DNA of 64,000 nucleotides. Origin: Mycobacterium sp. JS623 (lineage in GTDB: Bacteria > Actinomycetota > Actinomycetes > Mycobacteriales > Mycobacteriaceae). The notes under the pieces are model-generated. The model did not search any database and was not told the origin of the DNA. It saw only the letters and a list, made by a program, of their open reading frames with translations. The stretch is from assembly GCF_000328565.1 (NCBI RefSeq), contig NC_019966.1, positions 186,001 through 250,000 on the forward strand. Direction: 5' to 3'. Shown here one piece after another: positions 18,451-26,826 of the stretch. The first letter of the stretch is position 1. Each line of letters starts with the position of its first letter. The translations under genes were made by a program, and so were the position numbers.

Positions 18451-19806
18451 TCACGCCCCCAACCATGCCTGGCCGCATACCCGAATCGTGTTGCCGGTCA
18501 CGGCGTTCGACGCCGGGCTCGCGAAATACGCGATGGTCTCGGCGACATCGACAGGCTTGCCGCCCTGATACAGCGAGTTCAGCCGCCGGCCCACCTCACG
18601 GGTGGCCACCGGGATCGCCTCGGTCATCTTCGTCTCGATGAAGCCGGGCGCCACGGCGTTTACGGTGATGCCCTTGTCGGAATACGCGGCCGCCAGTGAA
18701 TCCGTCAACCCGATCATGCCGGCCTTGGTGGCCGCGTAGTTCGTCTGGCCGCGGTTGCCCGCGATGCCCGCCATCGACGACAGCCCGATCACCCGGCCAC
18801 CCTCGCCGATAGTGCCGTTGCCCACCAAACCCTCGGTAAGCCGAAGCGGCGCAAGCAGATTCACCGCGACGACGGAATCCCACCGCGCCTCGTCCATGTT
18901 GGCCAGCAGCTTGTCACGGGTGATGCCGGCATTGTTGACCAGGATGTCGAGGCCGCTGCCGTGGTAGTGCTCACGCAAGTGTTCCGAGATCCGGTCGACA
19001 GCATCGTCGGCTGTCACGTCGAGCGTCAGCGCGGTCGCGCCGACCTTGGCCGCGGTCTCGCCGAGCGCGTCGGCGGCTCCTTCGACGTCGACGACCACCA
19101 CGCTGGCCCCGTCACGGGCGAACACCTCGGCGATGGTAGCGCCGATGCCGCGTGCCGCGCCGGTGACGAGCGCGATTTTGCCGTCCAGCGGGCGGTCCCA
19201 ATCGGCCGGAGGTGCCGAGTCCTGCGCCCCGACGCGGAACACCTGCCCGTCGACGTAGGCCGACTTGCCGGACAAAATGAACCGCACTGTCGACTCCAGC
19301 CCGGTCGCCGCGGGCTTGGCATCGGGCGACAGGTGCACCAAGTTCACCGTGGCACCACGCCGCAGTTCCTTGGCGAGCGACCGGGTGAACCCTTCGAGCG
19401 CCCGCTGGGCGATTCGTTCGTGGGCATTGTCGACGTGCTCGGGTGTCGTGCCGACGACGACGATGCGGCCCGACGCACCGAGGTTGCGCAGCAGCGGGGT
19501 GAAGAACTTGTACAAGGCCTTCAGCCCCGCGGGTTCCGTGATGCCGGTGGCGTCGAACACCAGACCTCCGAAAGAGTCGGCCCAGCGGCCGCCGAGGTTA
19601 TTGGACACGACGTCGTAGTCCTCGGCCAGCGCGGCGCGTAGCGGCTCCACGACGCGGCCCTCGCCGCCGATCAGCAGCGTGCCTGCCAGCGGCGCATCGC
19701 CGGCCTTGTAGCGACGCAACGTCTCGGGCTGCGGGATGCCGAGTTGCTTGGCCAGGAACGATCCGGGCGCCGAGTGGACGATTTGCGAGTACAGATCCGT
19801 AGCCAT
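18451..19806 (-). CDS. fabG4: 3-oxoacyl-thioester reductase FabG4 (high molecular weight FabG)
   Basis: A 451-residue short-chain dehydrogenase. An extra N-terminal flavodoxin-like domain of about 200 residues precedes the catalytic domain, a hallmark of HMwFabG. The catalytic half has the cofactor motif GAARGIGA near residue 220, NNAGITRD, the active serine in [10 protein letters not shown], and tyrosine/lysine in YAATKAG. It reduces 3-oxoacyl-CoA with NADH. The ATG at 19806 lies 8 bases from the palindromic operator, and its Shine-Dalgarno GGAG lies inside that palindrome. It is first in the fabG4-htdX operon and divergent from fadA2. Confidence 0.94.
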   Translation of the reverse strand: MATDLYSQIVHSAPGSFLAKQLGIPQPETLRRYKAGDAPLAGTLLIGGEGRVVEPLRAALAEDYDVVSNNLGGRWADSFGGLVFDATGITEPAGLKALYKFFTPLLRNLGASGRIVVVGTTPEHVDNAHERIAQRALEGFTRSLAKELRRGATVNLVHLSPDAKPAATGLESTVRFILSGKSAYVDGQVFRVGAQDSAPPADWDRPLDGKIALVTGAARGIGATIAEVFARDGASVVVVDVEGAADALGETAAKVGATALTLDVTADDAVDRISEHLREHYHGSGLDILVNNAGITRDKLLANMDEARWDSVVAVNLLAPLRLTEGLVGNGTIGEGGRVIGLSSMAGIAGNRGQTNYAATKAGMIGLTDSLAAAYSDKGITVNAVAPGFIETKMTEAIPVATREVGRRLNSLYQGGKPVDVAETIAYFASPASNAVTGNTIRVCGQAWLGA

Positions 19807-19814
19807 GGGACGAA

Positions 19815-19830
19815 CTTACTCCAGAGTAAG
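19815..19830. promoter_or_regulatory. Palindromic operator between fabG4 and fadA2
   Basis: The sequence CTTACTCCAGAGTAAG has perfect 7-base arms around a CA centre, placed in the 37-base divergent gap and covering the likely fabG4 ribosome binding site. The core TTAC-N6-GTAA recurs upstream of fadE5 (28714-28725). A TetR-type repressor controlling both fatty acid promoters is the simplest inference; the protein is not identified. Confidence 0.7.
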
Positions 19831-19843
19831 AAGGGTGCGTAAT

Positions 19844-21151
19844 ATGGGGCGCATGGCTAGTGATACCCACCGACGCGTCGCCATTCTCGGCGGCAACAGG
19901 ATTCCCTTCGCACGGTCGGATGGCGCGTACGCAAACGCCTCCAATCAGGACATGTTCACCGCCGCGCTTGGCGGGCTCATCGACCGCTTCAACCTCGACG
20001 GCGAGAAGCTCGGTGCGGTGATCGGCGGCGCGGTGCTCAAGCACAGCCGCGACTTCAACCTGATGCGTGAGTGCGTCCTCGGCAGCTCGCTGTCGTCGTA
20101 CACGCCCGCGTTCGACATTCAGCAGGCGTGCGGCACCGGACTGCAGGCGACCATCGCGGCCGCCGACGGGGTCGCCGCAGGCCGCTACGACGTGGCCGCC
20201 GCCGGTGGCGTGGACACCGCGTCGGATGCGCCGATCGCGTTCGGCGACGACCTACGCCGCGTACTGCTCGGGCTGCGCCGGTCGAAGTCCAACGTCGACC
20301 GCCTCAAGCTGGTCGGCAAGCTGCCCGCGGCGCTCGGCGTGGAAATCCCCGTCAACAGCGAGCCGCGCACCGGGCTGTCGATGGGCGAGCACCAGGCCAT
20401 CACCGCCAAGGAAATGGGCATCAAGCGCGTCGAGCAGGACGAGTTGGCCGCGGCCAGCCACCGCAACATGGCCGCCGCCTACGACCGCGGATTCTTCGAC
20501 GATCTGGTCACCCCGTTCCTCGGCGTGTACCGCGACAACAATCTGCGTGCCGATTCGTCGGTCGAGAAACTCGCGAAGCTGAAGCCGGTGTTCGGCGTGA
20601 AGGCCGGCGACGCGACGATGACGGCGGGCAACTCGACGCCGCTGACGGACGGCGCCTCAGTGAGCCTGCTCGCTACCGACGAGTGGGCCGCGCAGCACGG
20701 CATCGAGCCGCTGGCGTACTACGTCGACGCCGAGACTGCAGCGGTCGACTACGTCAACGGCAAGGACGGCCTTCTGATGGCGCCCACCTATGCGGTGCCG
20801 CGGCTGCTGGCCCGAAACGGCCTGAGCCTGGGCGACTTCGACTTCTACGAGATCCACGAGGCGTTCGCGTCGGTGGTACTCGCCCACCTGCAGGCGTGGG
20901 AGTCCGAGGAGTACTGCAAGGAGCGCCTCGGTCTGGATTCAGCGCTCGGCTCGATCGACCGGTCGAAGCTCAACGTCAACGGCTCGTCGCTGGCGGCGGG
21001 TCACCCGTTCGCAGCGACAGGCGGACGAATCGTGGCGCAGTTGGCCAAGCAGCTGGCGGAGAAGAAGAAGGAGACCGGTCAGCCGGTCCGCGGTCTGATT
21101 TCGATCTGCGCAGCGGGTGGGCAGGGCGTCGCGGCGATCCTCGAGGCCTAG
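19844..21151 (+). CDS. fadA2: Acetyl-CoA acetyltransferase / thiolase FadA2
   Basis: A 435-residue thiolase that cleaves or condenses 3-oxoacyl-CoA in fatty acid oxidation. The nucleophilic cysteine is in QQACGTGLQA near residue 95. The second half has the conserved histidine in NVNGSSLAAGHPF, and the C-terminal cysteine is in SICAAGGQG. It matches Rv0243. ATG 19844 has AAGAAGG at a 9-base spacing; ATG 19853 is an alternative that would give 432 residues. It diverges from fabG4 across the shared operator and is followed by a strong terminator. Confidence 0.93.
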   Translation: MGRMASDTHRRVAILGGNRIPFARSDGAYANASNQDMFTAALGGLIDRFNLDGEKLGAVIGGAVLKHSRDFNLMRECVLGSSLSSYTPAFDIQQACGTGLQATIAAADGVAAGRYDVAAAGGVDTASDAPIAFGDDLRRVLLGLRRSKSNVDRLKLVGKLPAALGVEIPVNSEPRTGLSMGEHQAITAKEMGIKRVEQDELAAASHRNMAAAYDRGFFDDLVTPFLGVYRDNNLRADSSVEKLAKLKPVFGVKAGDATMTAGNSTPLTDGASVSLLATDEWAAQHGIEPLAYYVDAETAAVDYVNGKDGLLMAPTYAVPRLLARNGLSLGDFDFYEIHEAFASVVLAHLQAWESEEYCKERLGLDSALGSIDRSKLNVNGSSLAAGHPFAATGGRIVAQLAKQLAEKKKETGQPVRGLISICAAGGQGVAAILEA

Positions 21152-21210
21152 AAAATAATTTTCGCAGGCATGTAACGCGCCCCCGGCAGTGGTCGATAGA
21201 CCCGATAGCT

Positions 21211-21264
21211 CCGTGTTGCCGTCTGACCCCCCGACCCGACGGCAACACGGGGCTCTTATTTTCT
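21211..21264 (+). terminator. Rho-independent terminator after fadA2
   Basis: A perfect 13-base stem (CCGTGTTGCCGTC at 21211-21223 with GACGGCAACACGG at 21238-21250) and a 14-base loop are followed by GGCTCTTATTTT. It lies 60 bp after the fadA2 stop and separates it from the oxidoreductase gene. Confidence 0.88.
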
Positions 21265-21288
21265 GGGCCCGAGTGCTTCGATGGGGAC

Positions 21289-22218
21289 ATGCAAATCAGC
21301 CTCAGCCTCGTCGGATTACTCAGCGATACCGGCGGCTCGCCCGTCGACGCGACCATCAAGAGCCTCGCCCTGCTGCGCGACGAGGGGTTCCGCAGAGTCT
21401 GGATGGCCCAGCTGCCCTACGACCCGGATCTGCTGACCATCCTGGCGGTCGCCCTGCATGAGGTCGACACCATCGAGGTGGGCTCCGGCGTGGTGCCGAT
21501 TCAGGTCCAGCACCCGACGTCGTTGGCCCAGCGGGCGCTGACGCTCAATGCGATCGCAGGTGGCCGCTTCAGCCTCGGGGTCGGGATGAGCCACAAGATG
21601 GTCACCGAGCAGATGTGGGGCATCTCGTATGAGAAGCCGCTGCGGCGGATGCGTGAGTACCTCGACGGCCTGCTGCCGCTTCTTTCCGGCCAACCCGCGG
21701 ACGCGGTAGGCGAGACGGTGACCACGCGCGGGTCGCTGCAGATTCCCGGGGCGCCCGTGCCCGATGTTTACATCGCCGCGCTGGGCCCGCAGATGCTGAA
21801 GCTCGCGGGCCGTCGCACAGCAGGCACGCTGACGTGGATGACGGGCCCCAAGACGCTCGCCGAACATGTCAGCCCGACGCTGCGCGACGCCGCAGAGGAG
21901 GCGGGACGTGCGCAGTCAGATGTGCGTGTCGCCGCGTCGCTGCCGGTGGCCGTCACCGACGACGTCGACGAGGCTCGGGCAAGGGCCGCACAAGAGTTCG
22001 CGATCTACGGCCAGCTGCCGTCATACCGCGCGATGCTCGACCGCGAGGGTTATGCGGGGCCGGAGGACGCCGCGATCATCGGCGACGAGAAGACGGTTTC
22101 CGACCGCCTCGACGAAGTCGCCGCATCAGGCGTCGACGAGTTCGCGGCCGTCACCTTCGACCCCTCTCCGGAGGGGCGTGCACGCACCCGCGCGCTGCTG
22201 CGAACCAGGGACAGGTGA
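21289..22218 (+). CDS. LLM-class flavin/F420-dependent oxidoreductase
   Basis: A 309-residue luciferase-like TIM-barrel oxidoreductase, starting at ATG 21289 just behind the fadA2 terminator. Characteristic segments are VGSGVVPIQVQHPTSLAQRA and LGVGMSHKMV in the first half, which line the cofactor pocket of F420-dependent enzymes, and IAALGPQMLKLAGRRTAGT further on. Mycobacteria carry dozens of such paralogs and the substrate cannot be predicted. The open frame extends far upstream inside fadA2 in another phase; that extension is an artefact of high GC. The gene lies between fadA2 and the small RNA. Confidence 0.85.
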   Translation: MQISLSLVGLLSDTGGSPVDATIKSLALLRDEGFRRVWMAQLPYDPDLLTILAVALHEVDTIEVGSGVVPIQVQHPTSLAQRALTLNAIAGGRFSLGVGMSHKMVTEQMWGISYEKPLRRMREYLDGLLPLLSGQPADAVGETVTTRGSLQIPGAPVPDVYIAALGPQMLKLAGRRTAGTLTWMTGPKTLAEHVSPTLRDAAEEAGRAQSDVRVAASLPVAVTDDVDEARARAAQEFAIYGQLPSYRAMLDREGYAGPEDAAIIGDEKTVSDRLDEVAASGVDEFAAVTFDPSPEGRARTRALLRTRDR

Positions 22219-22271
22219 GGCCCAAATTTCCTCTGGTGTGGCCGCAATCACAGGCGTACGATCGAGCGCAC

Positions 22272-22376
22272 GACGGGTTCGGGAGTGACCAATCCAAAGT
22301 GCCGGCAAGAGGTGAAAGCCGGACGCGCGAGAATAATGAGACGCCCTCAAGTGTCCTCCCGAACCCGCCCTTTTTG
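22272..22376 (+). ncRNA. Structured small RNA, F6-like (ncRv0243 type)
   Basis: A 12-base perfect long-range stem closes the element (CGGGTTCGGGAG at 22274-22285 with CTCCCGAACCCG at 22356-22367) and is followed by CCCTTTTTG. This gives a roughly 105-nt RNA with its own terminator. An internal hairpin pairs CCGGC (22302-22306) with GCCGG (22318-22322), and the loops hold unpaired GAGGTGAAA and AATAATGAGA. In M. tuberculosis the SigF-linked sRNA F6 lies between fadA2 and fadE5, the same interval as here. I did not find a convincing SigF promoter; GGCGTAC near 22255 is only a weak -10 match. Identity rests on location and structure. Confidence 0.72.
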
Positions 22377-22457
22377 TCTGTAGGACGGTGTGGCTAGCCC
22401 CACCTGACATCCGCCAGACACTCGGGGTTGGCGGTTCGGCCGTCCAGGTTGCTGCAG

Positions 22458-23152
22458 CTAGGCCAGCAGCGGCGCGAGCTCGCTGCGCGGCACTGAAACC
22501 TGATGCGGTCCGCTGTTGTCGGGGACCACCGCATCCTCACCGAAGAAGAAGATGACCGCATCGTCGGTGATCGCGAAGTTCCGGTACGTGTTGGCGTCCA
22601 GGTCGTCGCGTACGGGAGTAGACCGGTGTTTCCCCAACTCGCGCTGCACGATCGGGTTCAACACGCCAAGCGGGTGGTGTCCGGCTTGAACAGCGCGTCG
22701 AAGGTGATCGGCGCGCGCTTGCTCAAGTCGTAGTTGAATGTCTTGTAGTAGGTATTCGGGTGGTCCTCATGGGAAAAGCCGGTGTCGTCGTCGATGTCCA
22801 GCACGAGGCTCACGGTGCCGGACGACCGGTACGTCTTCGCGCTGACGTCGTGCATGTAGGGCCGGTTGCGGCCGTCCGGCGCGAACTTAGCAAGCCAGTC
22901 GAGGAAGTCAGCGCGGTCCTGTGTCAGGTAGTCACTCACTGCCTGCTGGTCGGGGTAGTCGAGCGGGAAACTCATGCCGAGCGTGTATTCCGGGGTGGTG
23001 GTGTGGACCTGGCAGATGCCGTCGGCGTCGACCGTTCCGCCGAGTGCGTCGCACCCCGATTGCGCACCGGCCGCGGGGGTCGGCGCTATTGCGATGACGG
23101 CCGCGACGGCGAGCGCCGCTATTAGGTTGCGGTTACGCAACTTTGGTGCCAT
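22458..23152 (-). pseudogene. MPT64-like secreted protein (RsiV/DUF3298 type), frameshifted
   Basis: From ATG 23152 the protein has a signal peptide (hydrophobic to about residue 28, ending near GAQS). It then shows the MPT64 family pattern: CDALGGTVDADGICQVHTTT, SFPLDYPDQQAVSDYL, HPNTYYKTFNYDLSKRAPI and TFDALFKPDTT. At 22672-22674 the frame is lost. Restoring one C in that CCC run gives PLGVLNPIVQRELGKH and the normal ending TYRNFAITDDAVIFFFGED to a stop at 22458, about 230 residues in all. A single homopolymer deletion means this is either a recent pseudogene or a sequencing error. The family is secreted; its molecular function is poorly defined. Confidence 0.82.
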
Positions 23153-23184
23153 ATCGGTTTCCCGTTGTTGATTGTGGTTGACGG

Positions 23185-24468
23185 TTACTTCTCGGGATAG
23201 AGCTGTGCGTCGCTGACGCCGCCGCCGTTGATCGGTGGGCCGAGAAGCACGGTGGAGGTGTTGGCCGCCGGATCGTACGTCAGCAGCGACGTGGTACCAC
23301 CGCAGCCGACCTTGCCGAGTATGAGCAACTTGTCGCCGGTCGCGCCCGCAACGATGACGCTCTCGGACACGCCGGGGATGTGTACGCGCGTGGTGTGCAT
23401 GTCGGGCGTCAAGCGGGAGAGGAACATCGTGCCGCACGCGCCAGCAGACTGCAGGAAAGTGCCGCTAGGCAGCTGCCAGGCGACGTCGTCGCCGATGTCC
23501 CCGCCGAAGCCGGGATCGTCCTCCTGACCAGAGTTGACGGCGGTCAGCGCGGTCGGCGTCGCACCATCGACGGGTACCTTCCAGAGCTGGCTGCCCGCGT
23601 CGTTCTCGCAGCGGGCGAGGATCACGGTCGAGGTCCACCACCGCACAGGCGTGCATTCGGTTTTCGGCACCGGCGTCGGCAACGTTCGGGTGATCTTTCC
23701 GTCATTGCTCATCACAACGAGGCTGTTGTCGGCCTTGGTGTAGCCGTCGCTGCCGACGTTCGCGGTCCCGAGCACGAGCAGCGTGCCGTCGGGCGACTGG
23801 AGGTAGCCGCCGCTGAAGTGACCCGCGCCGCCCAGCTGGTCTGTCGGATACGACTGCTGCTCGTTGCCGGCAAGGTCGACCCGCTTCAGCGTTCCCGGCT
23901 TGGTTCGGTCGTTGTCGGTGGCGATCAGCAGAGCGTTGCCGTCGGTGCGGGTGTATTGGGCGTACCCCGTGATGGGAAGTGTGGTCTGTGCGCCGCTGTG
24001 CAGATCGATCGACACGAGTGACGATGACGACGCGCCCGGCTCGTACTTCTCTGGCTTGATCAGCGCGTGGCTGCCATCGCCGGACCAGTCGACCAACTGG
24101 GGGTCCGCGCCCGGGGCGAAGTTGGTGATCGAGTAGCGGTTGCCTTGCGGGTCAACGAGATACAGCGTCGTGGTGGCCACATCGGGAGCTGGCTCGTTGG
24201 GTGCCCGGTCGCTGCCGGGCCTGACCGGGGTGACCGGATTCCACATCGCGAGCATCCAACCCTGGCCGACCTTCCCCCATGGCACGTTGCCGATCGCGGC
24301 CTCGGTTCCGTGTGCGACGGCAGGTGCGGCGGACGCGGCCTTCGACGTCGGCGTCACAGCGCTGTTGGCCGTGCTCTGCGCCGCCGTCGAACCGTTCGAC
24401 GACGAGCATCCGGCGAGCGTCACTGCCGCCGCGGCGACGAGCCCGACGGTGATCCGAGATCGCTTCAC
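23185..24468 (-). CDS. Putative lipoprotein with beta-propeller-like body
   Basis: A 427-residue exported protein starting at GTG 24468, with AAAGGAACC upstream. A type II signal peptide ends in VTLAGCSS, so it should be lipid-anchored at the cell surface. A low-complexity Ser/Ala/Thr linker is followed by repeated WD40/TolB-like strands (for example TTTLYLVDPQGNRYSI and NSLVVMSNDGKITRT), consistent with a propeller. Six cysteines in the second half could form disulfides. It lies 47 bp downstream of the membrane NHL-propeller gene on the same strand, so the two probably form an operon. No known gene name is recognised. Confidence 0.75.
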   Translation of the reverse strand: MKRSRITVGLVAAAAVTLAGCSSSNGSTAAQSTANSAVTPTSKAASAAPAVAHGTEAAIGNVPWGKVGQGWMLAMWNPVTPVRPGSDRAPNEPAPDVATTTLYLVDPQGNRYSITNFAPGADPQLVDWSGDGSHALIKPEKYEPGASSSSLVSIDLHSGAQTTLPITGYAQYTRTDGNALLIATDNDRTKPGTLKRVDLAGNEQQSYPTDQLGGAGHFSGGYLQSPDGTLLVLGTANVGSDGYTKADNSLVVMSNDGKITRTLPTPVPKTECTPVRWWTSTVILARCENDAGSQLWKVPVDGATPTALTAVNSGQEDDPGFGGDIGDDVAWQLPSGTFLQSAGACGTMFLSRLTPDMHTTRVHIPGVSESVIVAGATGDKLLILGKVGCGGTTSLLTYDPAANTSTVLLGPPINGGGVSDAQLYPEK

Positions 24469-24515
24469 GTTGGTTCCTTTGCGAAGAATGTGGTGGGAGG
24501 TCAAGGCTTTTCGGC

Positions 24516-26186
24516 TCATCGCTGCACCGAAAGTTTCACTACGCGGCCATTGCCGTTGTCGGTCACGTAGACAGTGCCGTTGGCGTCAACGGAGAGACTC
24601 TGCGGGAGGTTGAGACCGCTGAACGGCAGCGCGGCCGGGGTGTTCGACCCGGCAGCCAGTTTCAGCACCCGGTTGTTGCCGCGGTCGGCGACGTACAGGT
24701 CGCCCACGGAGTCGAGTGCGACTCCAGCGGGATCGTCGAGTCCTGTGAACGGCAGCGCGGTGGCGGAGTTTTCAGCGGCGGCCAGTTTCAGCACCCGGTT
24801 GTTGCCGCTGTCGACGACGTAGACGTTGCCTGCGGGGTCGACGGCGACTCCCTGGGGATCGCGCAAATCATCGAATGGCAGCGCAATCGGGGTGGCCGCC
24901 CCTGCGGCCAGCTTCCATACGCGGTTGCCATCCCAGTCGCTGATGTACAGATCGCCCGTGGCGTCCACTGCGACACTCGTGGGGTATTCGACGCCGGCCA
25001 ATGGCAGCGGAGCCGGATTCGTCGCCCCGGCAGCCAGTTTCAGCACCTGATGGTTGTCGAAGTCGGTGACGTAGAGGTTGCCTGCGCTGTCCACCGCCGT
25101 ACTGCCGGCATCGGTCTTGTCCGAGAAGGGCAGCGGCGCAGGAGCATCGGCGCCTGCTGCGAGCTTCCACACCCGGTGATCACCCTCGCCGCTGATGTAG
25201 AGGTTGCCGGAGGTGTCCGCCGAGACTCCGTTGGCGTAGCGGAGTGGAGTGAACGGCAGCTCACTCGAGTTCTTGGCGCCCGCCTGCAGCTTCTCTACCT
25301 TGTGCTTGGAGAGGTCGGTGATGTAGAGGTCGCCCGACGGACTCACGGCCAAACCGGCGTTCTCGTTGGAGGAACTGAAGAATGGCAGTTTGGTCGGCGC
25401 GGTCGCGTTCGGCGTCAGCTTCAGCACCGCATCGGGATTCGGCTGCAGGACATACACGTTGTTCTGTCGGTCGACACCGACGGCGATGGGGTTGTGAAGA
25501 GTGCCGAATGGGAGCACCGTGGGGCCACTCGCGCCCGCAGCGAGTTTCAGCACGCGGTTGGCATCGTGGTCAACGACGTAGACGGCATTCGCAGCGTCGA
25601 CGGCGACCGCGGCGGGGCCGTGCAATGTGCCTAACGGCAGCACGCTTGCGATGCTCGCCCCCGGGGCGAGCTTGAGTACCCGGCGATTGCTGTAGTCAGC
25701 GACGTAGACGTTGCCCTCCGCGTCCACGGCCACTCCGTCGGGATCCGTGAGACCACGCAGCGGCAGCGCAGTCAGCTTGTCCGCGCCCGCCGCAAGCTTC
25801 CACAGCCGGTCGTTGCCGTTGTCGGCGACGTAGACATTGCCTGCGCTGTCAACTGCCACGCCAGTGGGAGCCGAAAGGCCCGTCGACGGAAGGGGAGTCG
25901 GTGCGTCGGCTCCCGCCGCGAGCTTCAAGAGCTGGTGACTGGCATGGTCGGCGATGTAGAGGTTGCCGGCCGCGTCGACCGCTGCGCCGTAGGGCTTGTC
26001 AACGTGTGCGAACGGCAGCACGGCCTGAGATGCGTACGACACGGCGCGTGTTTGGGATGCGCGAGCCGAAACCATCGCCTTGATGCTCATCGCAGCGGCG
26101 ATCGCCACGATGACGAGCAGGCCGATAACGAGTGCGACCTTCACGCCACGGTTCGTCCGCCGAACCGGCGGCGAAGCTGGGGTCAT
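24516..26186 (-). CDS. Membrane-anchored NHL-repeat protein with 12 repeats
   Basis: A 556-residue protein starting at ATG 26186, with AAGGACATCGCA before it. A short basic N-terminus precedes one transmembrane helix (about residues 17-36). The extracellular part has twelve near-identical NHL blades of about 42 residues, each with a GNVYVAD-type strand and a VLKLAAGA-type strand. Twelve blades fit two six-bladed propellers. The blades closely resemble the extracellular sensor domain of the Ser/Thr kinase PknD, but no kinase domain is present. It probably binds a ligand or partner at the envelope; function is unknown. The repeats are internally similar enough to be recombination-prone. Confidence 0.85.
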   Translation of the reverse strand: MTPASPPVRRTNRGVKVALVIGLLVIVAIAAAMSIKAMVSARASQTRAVSYASQAVLPFAHVDKPYGAAVDAAGNLYIADHASHQLLKLAAGADAPTPLPSTGLSAPTGVAVDSAGNVYVADNGNDRLWKLAAGADKLTALPLRGLTDPDGVAVDAEGNVYVADYSNRRVLKLAPGASIASVLPLGTLHGPAAVAVDAANAVYVVDHDANRVLKLAAGASGPTVLPFGTLHNPIAVGVDRQNNVYVLQPNPDAVLKLTPNATAPTKLPFFSSSNENAGLAVSPSGDLYITDLSKHKVEKLQAGAKNSSELPFTPLRYANGVSADTSGNLYISGEGDHRVWKLAAGADAPAPLPFSDKTDAGSTAVDSAGNLYVTDFDNHQVLKLAAGATNPAPLPLAGVEYPTSVAVDATGDLYISDWDGNRVWKLAAGAATPIALPFDDLRDPQGVAVDPAGNVYVVDSGNNRVLKLAAAENSATALPFTGLDDPAGVALDSVGDLYVADRGNNRVLKLAAGSNTPAALPFSGLNLPQSLSVDANGTVYVTDNGNGRVVKLSVQR

Positions 26187-26409
26187 TGCGATGTCCTTCC
26201 AACGAATGTGTCTTTGTTGCGGCAAGAGTGCCGAGACGGCCTTGGAGGTTTCTTGGTGCTGTGTCGTACGTAGTGTGCGTCGCACGTCAGGCCGGGTTGA
26301 ATAGGGAAATTTTCCCCATGATCGCGGCTTTGCGGCCGCCAAGAATTCGTCAAGCGCCACCGTGAATGGTGTTTCCAACGCAAACACCGACCGGTAAGGA
26401 AACCAACAC
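26187..26409. other. Divergent intergenic region with a GGGAAA/TTTCCC palindrome
   Basis: A 223 bp divergent region between the NHL-repeat gene and the DUF732 gene. It contains a 13-base palindrome at 26304-26316 (GGGAAA-T-TTTCCC) roughly midway. This AT-rich site stands out from its surroundings and could be an operator or core promoter; neither is shown. No gene of usable length was found in it. Confidence 0.4.
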
Positions 26410-26769
26410 ATGTTCAGCCCAAGAATCGCCAAGCCCGCCATCGCGGCAGGCATGATCGGCCTGGCCACCCTGCTCACCGCGGGCACGGCCAACGCGCAGA
26501 CGGCCGACGATCAGTTCTTCGATGCCCTGCAACAGCAGGGCATCGGCTTCGGCAGCCCGGACTCGGCCATGAAGGTCGCGCATCACGCGTGCGACGCGCT
26601 CGATGCAGGCATGGAGCCAAGCGACATCAGCAGCAACATCGCGGCCGCGAACGGCGGCGTCGATCGGCAGACCGCATTGGTCATCGTTGTCGACGCGGCG
26701 ATGGCGTACTGCCCGCAGTTCGTGCATCAGATGTCGAACGGCGCGACGGTAGTCGGCCCAAATCACTGA
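26410..26769 (+). CDS. Secreted DUF732 protein
   Basis: A 119-residue exported protein typical of mycobacterial DUF732. A signal peptide (hydrophobic about residues 10-27, cleavage near ANA-QT) precedes a small helical domain. Two conserved cysteines (HHACDALD and AYCPQFV) would form the usual disulfide, and the segment FFDALQQQGIGF is the domain's signature opening. ATG 26410 is preceded by AAGGAAACCAACAC. The function of the family is not established. It is convergent with fadE5, with a shared hairpin terminator between them. Confidence 0.85.
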   Translation: MFSPRIAKPAIAAGMIGLATLLTAGTANAQTADDQFFDALQQQGIGFGSPDSAMKVAHHACDALDAGMEPSDISSNIAAANGGVDRQTALVIVVDAAMAYCPQFVHQMSNGATVVGPNH

Positions 26770-26783
26770 CGCGCCAACGCAAA

Positions 26784-26808
26784 AGGCCCCGGGAAGAGTC
26801 CGGGGCCT
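26784..26808 (-). terminator. Terminator hairpin between DUF732 gene and fadE5
   Basis: AGGCCCCGG and CCGGGGCCT form a perfect 9-base stem with a 7-base loop. Read on the minus strand, the stem is followed by TTTT, so it terminates fadE5 best. It may also stop the convergent DUF732 transcript. Confidence 0.8.
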
Positions 26809-26826
26809 GTCGCGTACGAAGCGGGT

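Noticed and set aside
20071..21288. Long N-terminal extension of the LLM oxidoreductase
   Set aside because: It runs through fadA2 in another phase and through the terminator hairpin; the true family start is ATG 21289.
22219..22271. SigF promoter for the F6-like RNA
   Set aside because: Only a weak GGCGTAC match at -10 and no GTTT at the right distance, so not listed as a feature.
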